Positions 6,171 to 11,060 of a stretch of DNA of 11,060 nucleotides are shown here, piece after piece. Position numbers and translations under genes: made by a program. How positions within the stretch are numbered: position 1 is the first letter of the stretch; each line of letters starts with the position of its first letter. The notes beneath the pieces are model-generated. The model did no database searches and was not told the origin of the DNA. It was given only the letters and a program-made list of their open reading frames with translations. Source of the stretch: C00003060 sp964502635 (GTDB lineage Bacteria; Desulfobacterota; Desulfobacteria; Desulfobacterales; C00003060); the NCBI GenBank assembly GCA_964502635.1, contig CAZCXI010000089.1:1-11060 (forward strand). The letters are read 5' to 3'.

Positions 6171-6923
6171 TCACTTTGATACAGTGTATTTTCTTCTTTG
6201 TCTCATCACCTCGTACATGACTATGGCCCCGGCCACGCCAGCATTCAGAGAGTCAACCCGTGTCTTTTGGGGAACACCGACCAGATAATCGCATGTCTTG
6301 CGAACCAGGGGACGTATCCCTTTGGCCTCCCCGCCGATGACAAGGACCAGTCCCACATTGAAATCAGCCTGGTCCACTGCGAGCTGTGACCCGGCATGGG
6401 AGCCGACCACCCAAAGCCCTGCCTTCTTGAGCCGTTGCAAGACGGCCACAAGATTGGAAACCCGCGTAAACAACATATGTTCCATGGCTCCGGCAGAAGC
6501 CTTTGAAACAGCGGGGGATAGGGGAGCAGTACGGGCTTTGGGCAAAACGACACCGTGGACGCCCATGGCCAAGGCCGTCCTGACAAGGGATCCGAGGTTC
6601 TGCGGGTCAACAACCCCGTCGAGGGCCAAAATCAAAGGAAGTCGGCTGTCGGTTTGAGCCTTTTTGAGAATTGCTTCCTCATCTGCCAGGGGCAATTCGC
6701 CAACCTGGGCTGCAACACCCTGGTGCACCAAGCCGCCGAGACTGGATTTGAAATAATCCGTGGCCTTGTACTGGACGGCAATCCCTCCGGCCCGAGCCAA
6801 TTTGAGAAGGGTTTCAACACCTTGAATCCTGCGGCTCTTGGATACGTAAAGCCTTTTAAACTCTCGCCGCCCGGCTACAAGGGCTTCATAAAGAGGATGG
6901 ATGCCGTAGAGAAGATCACCCAT
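6171..6923 (-). CDS. rlmB: SpoU/TrmH-family 2'-O-ribose RNA methyltransferase (RlmB-like)
   Basis: SAM-dependent 2'-O-methyltransferase of the knotted SPOUT class. At 250 residues it has the RlmB architecture: an N-terminal substrate-binding domain (about 1-80, opening with the typical LYGIHPLYEAL) and a C-terminal catalytic domain. Motif 1 is DPQNLGSLVRTA (106-117, N109 and R115), motif 2 is VIGGEAKGI (195-203, E199) and motif 3 is DSLNAGVAGAI (224-234, N227). In E. coli RlmB methylates G2251 of 23S rRNA. Members of this family also modify tRNA or other rRNA sites, so the exact target is inferred. Motif 3 reads SLNAGVA where E. coli has SLNVSVA, a modest change. The start codon overlaps the gmk stop by 8 bp (ATGGGTGA), implying coupled translation; mnmG follows after 6 bp, so two RNA-modifying enzymes are cotranscribed. 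Confidence 0.88.
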   Translation of the reverse strand: MGDLLYGIHPLYEALVAGRREFKRLYVSKSRRIQGVETLLKLARAGGIAVQYKATDYFKSSLGGLVHQGVAAQVGELPLADEEAILKKAQTDSRLPLILALDGVVDPQNLGSLVRTALAMGVHGVVLPKARTAPLSPAVSKASAGAMEHMLFTRVSNLVAVLQRLKKAGLWVVGSHAGSQLAVDQADFNVGLVLVIGGEAKGIRPLVRKTCDYLVGVPQKTRVDSLNAGVAGAIVMYEVMRQRRKYTVSK

Positions 6924-7509
6924 TGAGACATACTTTATCGATGATCGTTTCTAACTCTACCAGCGCTTTGCCCAAATCATCATTGACGATAACGTGATCA
7001 TAACAATGCGCCTGAGCCATCTCCGCCTCCGCGCTCTTCAAACGCCGCGCCACAACCACCGGCGAATCCGTGCCACGCTGGTTCAGCCGCTTTTCAAGTT
7101 CTTTCATCGTGGGCGGTGTGATGAATACCGAAATCGCTTCTGGATACCTCGCAGACAGTCTTCTTGCCCCCTCAACATCAATATCCAGCAAGACATCCTG
7201 CCCACCGGCGGGGGCCTCTTCAATATATTTTGCTGATGTGCCGTAAAGATGGCCGTGCACCTCAGCCCATTCGGCCAATTCATCGGCATCGATCTTCTTG
7301 CGAAAGGTATCCTCGCCAATGAAGTGGTAGTCCACGCCATCTTGCTCACCAACGCGTGAGGGACGGGTGGTGAAAGAGATCGAATATCCGAGCTGTGGTC
7401 TTTTTTTCAGGATGGCACTGACGATGGTCGATTTCCCGGTCCCGGAAGGTCCGGAGATAATGAACAGGTGTCCTTTCGCCGCCGTCACTTGAAACTGGAT
7501 ATCCGCCAT
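6916..7509 (-). CDS. gmk: Guanylate kinase
   Basis: Phosphorylates GMP (and dGMP) with ATP to GDP, an essential step in guanine nucleotide supply; cytoplasmic. 197 residues, the usual size for bacterial Gmk. The P-loop GPSGTGKS lies at 20-27. The GMP-binding segment FTTRPSRVGEQDGVDYHF (46-63), the LLDIDVEGA strand (107-115) with the Walker-B-like aspartates, and the lid/arginine region RRLKSAEAEM (155-164) are all present. The ATG follows the remA TGA directly (TGAATG, no gap), with only a weak AAGTGA upstream, so translation probably depends on ribosomes coming from remA. The yicC-remA-gmk order is a widely kept cluster; rpoZ, which often follows gmk, is absent here and rlmB takes that place. 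Confidence 0.96.
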   Translation of the reverse strand: MADIQFQVTAAKGHLFIISGPSGTGKSTIVSAILKKRPQLGYSISFTTRPSRVGEQDGVDYHFIGEDTFRKKIDADELAEWAEVHGHLYGTSAKYIEEAPAGGQDVLLDIDVEGARRLSARYPEAISVFITPPTMKELEKRLNQRGTDSPVVVARRLKSAEAEMAQAHCYDHVIVNDDLGKALVELETIIDKVCLNG

Positions 7510-7794
7510 TCACTTAGAACCCGTGGCTTTTTTCTGCTGCCCTTTGAACTCGAAGCCGGTCACAAACCGCTGCGATATGGTCTCAGCTTGAATGGCCGAA
7601 AGAATGACATGGTTGCTGTCGGTAATGATGATCGAACGGGTACGTCGTCCCTGCGTGGCATCAATCAAGCGTTTCCCCTCTCTCGCATCTTCTTTGAGCC
7701 GTTTCATGGGGGCTGATCCAGGGGTGACGATAGCAATGATACGGGCGACAACCACCGTGTTTCCAAATCCGATGTTCAGCAAAGCTGTCTCCAT
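7510..7794 (-). CDS. remA: RemA-family DNA-binding regulator (DUF370)
   Basis: A 94-residue protein with the DUF370/RemA pattern: LLNIGFGNTVVVARIIAIV (5-23), SAPMKRL (27-33), KRLIDATQGRRTRSIIITDSNHVILSA (beginning at 41). In Bacillus subtilis RemA is a ring-forming DNA-binding protein that activates extracellular matrix and osmoprotection genes. Its role outside Firmicutes is largely unstudied, so the functional transfer is inference. A Lys-rich tail (KGQQKKATGSK) extends past the core. A strong purine-rich ribosome site (GGGAGGGGAGAG) lies directly before the ATG. It is 59 bp downstream of yicC and abuts gmk without a gap, the classic yicC-remA-gmk order. Nearby ugd makes UDP-glucuronate, a matrix-polysaccharide precursor, which is suggestive but not proof of a matrix role. 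Confidence 0.92.
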   Translation of the reverse strand: METALLNIGFGNTVVVARIIAIVTPGSAPMKRLKEDAREGKRLIDATQGRRTRSIIITDSNHVILSAIQAETISQRFVTGFEFKGQQKKATGSK

Positions 7795-7853
7795 CTCTCC
7801 CCTCCCAGGTTCGCTCTTCGCACCATCAAACCATGTTCGATGACACGACCATA

Positions 7854-8735
7854 CTACTCTATGTTCTGGACCTGTTCCCTGATCTTCTCAAGCTCACTCT
7901 TCACAAGCACCACCAGGTGGGACAGCTGGGCGTCTCCGCCCTTGGAACCCATTGTGTTCACCTCCCGATTGAGTTCCTGGAGCAGGAAATCAAGGGCCCT
8001 CCCAGCCGGCCCCTCTGATTCGATCATGCTGCGGAACTGTTTCAAATGGCTTTCAGCACGGATAATCTCCTCTGTAATATCGCTCCTGTCAGCCAAAAAA
8101 GCCGCCTCCTGAGCCAGCCGGTTTGGATCAAGCTCGACCTCGCCTTCCGTCAGCACGGCCATCCTCTCCTTCAAACGGCTATGATACTCGGACAACACGG
8201 ACGTTGCCAAGGCCTTTACGCCGGCCAGGCCCTCCTCCACAGACTGAAGACGTTTCTGAAAGTCGTGGTAAAGGGCCTGACCCTCTGCAATACGCATGCT
8301 GTCGACACCTTCCAGTGCCTCAGCAATCAAGGAGGCAAGGGCCGTCCAGGTCTTTTCCAGGTCCACCTCAGGTTCTCTCGGCGTAATGATCCCCTCCAAG
8401 CCAAGGAGTGTTTGCAGCCCGACTTTTTCTTCTGTTTCAAGGGCTTCCTTCAGCTCGAACAATGCCCTCCAATAGGCTTGGGCCAGCGGAAGATTCACCT
8501 CAATGTCGGCAATGGCCTGAGAGCCATTCTTGACCTTCACCACCACATCCACACGCCCTCGCGAAACCTTGGCCGCCACCAGCTTCTTGATGCGATCCTC
8601 AAGAGGAAGCCACGGTTGCGGCATACGCACTGTGATCTCACAATAGCGTCTGTTCACACAGCGCATGTCCACGGTATATAAACAGCCTTCAACCGTCTTT
8701 TCCGCCCTGCCAAAGGCCGTCATGCTTTTGATCAT
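7854..8735 (-). CDS. yicC: YicC family endoribonuclease-type protein
   Basis: 293 residues, full length for the family (E. coli YicC is 287). It opens with the hallmark MIKSMTAFGR and has MRCVNRRYCEI (25-35) in the N-terminal YicC domain. It ends with the DUF1732 region: DITEEIIRAESHLKQF, then GRALDFLLQELNREVNTMGSKG, then KSELEKIREQVQNIE at the C-terminus. E. coli YicC has been described as an endoribonuclease that acts with PNPase in decay of the small RNA RyhB; the activity here is inferred by family. Long charged helices in the second half suggest a coiled, oligomeric protein. The ribosome site GGAG lies 8 bases before the ATG. It is the first gene of the yicC-remA-gmk-rlmB-mnmG-icd cluster, preceded by a 192-bp structured spacer. 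Confidence 0.95.
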   Translation of the reverse strand: MIKSMTAFGRAEKTVEGCLYTVDMRCVNRRYCEITVRMPQPWLPLEDRIKKLVAAKVSRGRVDVVVKVKNGSQAIADIEVNLPLAQAYWRALFELKEALETEEKVGLQTLLGLEGIITPREPEVDLEKTWTALASLIAEALEGVDSMRIAEGQALYHDFQKRLQSVEEGLAGVKALATSVLSEYHSRLKERMAVLTEGEVELDPNRLAQEAAFLADRSDITEEIIRAESHLKQFRSMIESEGPAGRALDFLLQELNREVNTMGSKGGDAQLSHLVVLVKSELEKIREQVQNIE

Positions 8736-8852
8736 AGGATCATCTCCAAAAAAGTTGGCAGAATCATAAGGGCATTTAGTCTCCTAACTCCTCCCTGAGG
8801 GCTCACGCAAAAACAACTTCACATTTTGGCATCTCAGCTTCAGCCCATCTTT

Positions 8853-8923
8853 GGCCGATGCCTCATTCTCAAACTCCTCGAAATAGCTCGCTATTCCTCC
8901 GGTTTTGCTCAATCAGATCGGCC
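8853..8923. repeat. Nested palindromic element between DUF4416 gene and yicC
   Basis: Read on the minus strand, GGCCGAT (8923-8917) pairs with ATCGGCC (8859-8853), AAAC (8905-8902) with GTTT (8874-8871), and AATAG (8895-8891) with CTATT (8886-8882) around a CGAG tetraloop. The internal loops are of roughly equal size on both sides. A competing pair, GGCATC (8862-8857) with GATGCC (8833-8828), shares three bases with the outer stem, so the two folds exclude each other. It could be a dispersed palindromic repeat or a structured 5' leader of the yicC cluster. No T-run follows, so it is not a simple terminator. Confidence 0.5.
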
Positions 8924-8927
8924 GAAT

Positions 8928-9494
8928 CTAAACCAAATCTGAGCGCCAATTCTGCGAACTTATTTTTGCGCGAGCCCTTAGCTGATACATGTATCTGTCT
9001 CTTACGGACTTGAGAAAACTGATGATCTCTTCACCAGCGTAGTCCGGATAGGTCCAGTCCAGTGAACGAAACCTACCCTTGGAGTAAATCAAGGTCAGGT
9101 CCGCATAAATCCCTTCTCTCAGGTAAATACGGTGGGTGAAGTTTTTCCCCGTAGCCAGAACAAACCGTTCTGACAGGAGGTATCCCGGATCGATATTGAC
9201 CCGTCGTTTCCCCTTTACTGCAAACTCGCCTTCCAACTCATTCGTCACGAGCTTGACATCAGACAGAGCGTCCTGCTCCATCAACTCATGATAGGCCATC
9301 AATCGTCTGAAAAGGGGGGTCCCCATTTCCGGTTCATAGTAATCCGTATCTTCAAAGGCCAGCCACGGGCTGATCATATCGGGCGGTCCAAAGGACTCAG
9401 AAAGCCTTCGAGCCACCTCAACAAGCACCTCCTTCTCCCTGGTGAAACAGCTCAGGACCAGCTTTGCAGGCTTCGGCGGCCGGGGTTCACTCAT
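8928..9494 (-). CDS. DUF4416 family protein
   Basis: A 188-residue protein recognised by the DUF4416 motifs: FEDTDYYEPEMG (47-58), RRVNIDPGYL (97-106), VLATGKNFTHRIYLREGIYA (112-131) followed by DLTLIYS, and WTYPDY (147-152). The family has no known function as far as I know and is common in Desulfobacterota and related anaerobes. There is no signal peptide or membrane helix, so it is probably cytoplasmic. The start lies 3 bp after the ugd stop, so it is cotranscribed with ugd and may relate to sugar-nucleotide or surface-polysaccharide work, by position only. Conserved Asp/Glu/His/Tyr residues clustered in the motifs could form an active or metal site, but no catalytic claim is warranted. 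A conserved K-L-V-L-S-C-F opening (11-17) supports the start. Confidence 0.87.
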   Translation of the reverse strand: MSEPRPPKPAKLVLSCFTREKEVLVEVARRLSESFGPPDMISPWLAFEDTDYYEPEMGTPLFRRLMAYHELMEQDALSDVKLVTNELEGEFAVKGKRRVNIDPGYLLSERFVLATGKNFTHRIYLREGIYADLTLIYSKGRFRSLDWTYPDYAGEEIISFLKSVRDRYMYQLRARAKISSQNWRSDLV

Positions 9495-9497
9495 CGT

Positions 9498-10802
9498 CTA
9501 CGGGCGCCCGATACTGGTGTACTCGAATCCCAAGGCGCGCATGCGCTTTGGGTCATAGATGTTTCGCAAATCCACAACGATCGGACGTTTCAAGAGTTTC
9601 TTCATTCGATCCCAGTCAATGTTTCGGAATCGGTTCCATTCCGTGGCAAGGATCAAGGCATCAGCGTTTACAGCCACCCCGTACAAATCCGTTTTGTAAT
9701 CGACCCCTTGAAGGTATTCTTTCGCCTGTTTCATCCCTGCCGGGTCATAGGCCTGGACCTTCGCCCCTCTGTCTTGCAATCCATGGATCATCGGAATGGT
9801 GGGAGACTCACGCATATCATCCGTGTTGGGCTTGAAGGTCAGCCCAAGCATCCCAATGATTGCACCATTCAAATCCTCACCAACCGCCGAGATAATCTTC
9901 TCAAGCATCACCCCGGGACGTTCATCATTGACCTTCATGACTGCGTCGACAATCCTGAATGCGCATCCGTGCTGTTTGGCGATCTGGCTGATGGCCCGGG
10001 TGTCTTTTGGAAAACAGGATCCGCCGAAACCCGGCCCCGGATGTAAAAACTTGGCACTGATCCGCCCGTCAAGGCCCATGCCTTTGGCCACCTTGTGGAC
10101 ATCCGCACCAACCTTCTCACATATGTTAGCCATTTCATTGATGAAGGAAATCTTCGTGGCCAGGAAGGCGTTGGAAGCGTACTTGATCATCTCTGCTGTC
10201 GCCCTGTCTGTAATCACAAAAGGGGTTTCAATGAGATAGAGCGGATTGTAAAGGTCCTCAAGGATGGCAATCGCCTGGTCGCTCTCGGCGCCGATCACGA
10301 TGCGATTGGGACGCATGAAATCCTCTATGGCCGACCCCTCCCTCAAGAACTCGGGATTGGAGGCGACATCAAAGGCGCAGGGTGAGGGCTGGCTTTCCTT
10401 AATGATGCCTTCAATCATCTTCCCGGTGCCTACCGGAACCGTGCTCTTTGTCACCACGACCTTATAGCCATTCATGGTCTGTCCTATGGACCTGGCCACC
10501 TCTTCCACATACCGGAGGTCGGCGCCCCCCTCCTGGTCGGGTGGGGTGCCGACCGCAATGAAAATCACCAGGGCATTGCGCACGCTTTCCTTGATATCTG
10601 TTGTAAAAGACAGGCGCCCTTCATTCATATTCTTGCCGACCAGTTCAGCGAGTCCGGGCTCATAGATGGGGACTCGCCCCTCGTTCAGCATAGCAATCTT
10701 TGACGCATCCTTGTCCACACAAGTCACCCGGAGTCCAAACTCGGAGAAACAAGCCCCTGTCACAAGCCCCACATATCCGACACCAACGACACAGATATTC
10801 AT
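9498..10802 (-). CDS. ugd: UDP-glucose 6-dehydrogenase
   Basis: Oxidises UDP-glucose to UDP-glucuronate with two NAD+, feeding exopolysaccharide, LPS or capsule sugars; cytoplasmic. 434 residues, the normal bacterial length. The NAD-binding motif GVGYVG is at 7-12 and D30 closes the second strand. Catalytic residues are visible: T121 in KSTVPVGT, E151 in SNPEFLREG, K207 and N211 in EMIKYASNAF, and the thiolester cysteine C263 with K266 and D267 in GPGFGGSCFPKDT. GLTFKPNTDDMRES (320-333) is the UDP-binding C-terminal motif. Related UDP-sugar dehydrogenases (UDP-ManNAc, UDP-GalNAc) share the fold; overall pattern favours UDP-glucose. The ribosome site is modest (AAGGA, 10 bases upstream), and the ATG overlaps the stop of a 31-codon upstream ORF as ATGA. 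DUF4416 follows after 3 bp. Confidence 0.95.
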   Translation of the reverse strand: MNICVVGVGYVGLVTGACFSEFGLRVTCVDKDASKIAMLNEGRVPIYEPGLAELVGKNMNEGRLSFTTDIKESVRNALVIFIAVGTPPDQEGGADLRYVEEVARSIGQTMNGYKVVVTKSTVPVGTGKMIEGIIKESQPSPCAFDVASNPEFLREGSAIEDFMRPNRIVIGAESDQAIAILEDLYNPLYLIETPFVITDRATAEMIKYASNAFLATKISFINEMANICEKVGADVHKVAKGMGLDGRISAKFLHPGPGFGGSCFPKDTRAISQIAKQHGCAFRIVDAVMKVNDERPGVMLEKIISAVGEDLNGAIIGMLGLTFKPNTDDMRESPTIPMIHGLQDRGAKVQAYDPAGMKQAKEYLQGVDYKTDLYGVAVNADALILATEWNRFRNIDWDRMKKLLKRPIVVDLRNIYDPKRMRALGFEYTSIGRP

Positions 10803-10894
10803 TGAATGGTATTCCTTTGGGTTCTCAAAACGTGATAAGAGTAGTCTAAGCTCCGAAAAATTCGCGAAAAAATGATTCCAGGCCCTAAGATCAT
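10799..10894 (-). CDS. Possible 31-residue leader ORF coupled to ugd
   Basis: An ATG at 10894 has a near-ideal ribosome site (AAGGAGG, 8 bases upstream) and opens a frame that runs 31 codons to a TGA at 10801-10799, which overlaps the ugd ATG as ATGA. The peptide starts MILGPGIIFSRIF, has a basic, polar end (LRTQRNTIQ) and matches no family I know. The coupling geometry and strong ribosome site argue for translation. Against it, the promoter called at 10896-10924 would start RNA near 10889, inside the ORF and past its ribosome site, so both can be real only if an upstream promoter also exists. It could be a regulatory leader peptide, a new small protein or chance. Confidence 0.35.
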   Translation of the reverse strand: MILGPGIIFSRIFRSLDYSYHVLRTQRNTIQ

Positions 10895-10899
10895 TTTTT
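10867..10899. repeat. AT-rich inverted repeat spanning the leader-ORF start
   Basis: AAAAAATGAT (minus strand, 10899-10890) pairs perfectly with ATCATTTTTT (10876-10867) across a 13-base loop. The left arm includes the ATG of the leader ORF, so folding could hide that start. The stem is almost all A-T and therefore weak as a terminator, though a T-run ends the right arm. Confidence 0.4.
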
Positions 10900-10924
10900 T
10901 ATCCTCCTTTTTGTCTCTTGTCAA
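10896..10924 (-). promoter_or_regulatory. Sigma-70 type promoter candidate for ugd
   Basis: A perfect -35 box TTGACA (10924-10919), a 17-bp spacer and a -10 box TAAAAA (10901-10896, 4 of 6 to consensus) on the minus strand. A start near 10889 would leave a leader of about 85 bases to ugd. This is the best promoter match in the window and it precedes the first gene of the ugd-DUF4416 pair. Confidence 0.5.
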
Positions 10925-10944
10925 TCCAGGAGTCTTGAGACAAA
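10910..10944. promoter_or_regulatory. Operator-like inverted repeat around the ugd -35 box
   Basis: TTTGTCTC (10910-10917) and GAGACAAA (10937-10944) are perfect 8-bp inverted arms, 27 bp centre to centre. The 19 bases between them contain the whole -35 box (10919-10924). A dimeric repressor bound here would block the promoter. The regulator is not identified. Confidence 0.35.
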
Positions 10945-10985
10945 GAAATCCCCTTTCGCACTCACCTTGGATGTGCTAATAAATT

Positions 10986-11021
10986 GAAGCTTCCTGCAGC
11001 AAGCTGCTACAGGGAATCTTC
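10986..11021. repeat. REP-like palindrome near the right edge
   Basis: A long imperfect stem-loop: GAAG (10986-10989) pairs with CTTC (11018-11021), TTCCTG with CAGGGA, then AGCA with TGCT around an AGC loop, broken by a few mismatches. Its core CAGCAAGCTG is a perfect palindrome. It resembles repetitive extragenic palindromes. On the minus strand it is followed by AATTTATTAG, so termination of an upstream gene outside the window is possible but weakly supported. Confidence 0.5.
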
Positions 11022-11060
11022 GACCGTAAGGAACGCTGACTTTTTTTGGATACGCTCGCT

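Noticed and set aside
8046..8681. Plus-strand 211-codon frame
   Set aside because: Lies wholly antisense to yicC, which is unmistakable.
8763..8768. TATGAT as a -10 box for yicC
   Set aside because: A good -10 match, but the hexamer 17 bp upstream (GGAGTT) is far from TTGACA, so the promoter is not supported.
9288..10046. Plus-strand 252-codon frame
   Set aside because: Antisense to ugd and the DUF4416 gene, both of which have clear family motifs; no ribosome site or domain.

Overview
The window looks like chromosomal housekeeping DNA from a Gram-negative anaerobe, most likely a Desulfobacterota (deltaproteobacterial) sulfate-reducer-type organism. This rests on the combination of a stand-alone heptose-phosphate adenylyltransferase (LPS synthesis), a YicC-RemA(DUF370)-guanylate kinase cluster, a DUF4416 protein, an NADP-type isocitrate dehydrogenase, and intergenic repeats of a style I associate with Desulfobacteraceae. 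The assignment is an inference, not a measured placement.

Nearly everything is on the minus strand, so read it from right to left. (1) 10803-11060 is an upstream control region: a palindromic element, a strong-looking promoter (TTGACA, 17 bp, TAAAAA) with a perfect inverted repeat around its -35 box, and a 31-codon upstream ORF with a near-ideal Shine-Dalgarno whose stop overlaps the ugd start as ATGA. (2) ugd (UDP-glucose dehydrogenase) is followed 3 bp later by a DUF4416 protein. (3) A 192-bp spacer carries a nested palindrome. (4) A tight cluster follows: yicC, remA, gmk, rlmB, mnmG, icd. It has overlapping or nearly touching ends (59 bp, 0 bp, 8-bp overlap, 6 bp, 28-bp overlap or just touching). 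It joins RNA decay or quality control (YicC), a matrix-type DNA-binding regulator (RemA), GMP phosphorylation (Gmk), rRNA or tRNA ribose methylation (RlmB/TrmH family), wobble-uridine modification (MnmG) and the TCA enzyme Icd. (5) A 368-bp spacer contains a 152-bp MITE-like element with terminal inverted repeats and flanking AATTTT direct repeats. (6) A second minus-strand group follows: a ComF-family phosphoribosyltransferase, a nitrilase-superfamily amidohydrolase and rfaE2, the last two overlapping by 8 bp. (7) A small plus-strand DUF2905 membrane protein converges on rfaE2. (8) At the left edge lies the start of a four-helix-bundle (S23 / 23S intervening-sequence type) gene that appears to have lost its middle.

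The coding genes are ordinary, full-length and mostly recognisable with high confidence. The less ordinary material is between genes: the coupled leader ORF and operator-like repeat in front of ugd, the MITE-like element, the structured spacer before yicC, a motif shared between two spacers, and the internally deleted four-helix-bundle remnant. I found no CRISPR array, tRNA, rRNA, toxin-antitoxin pair or defence system.
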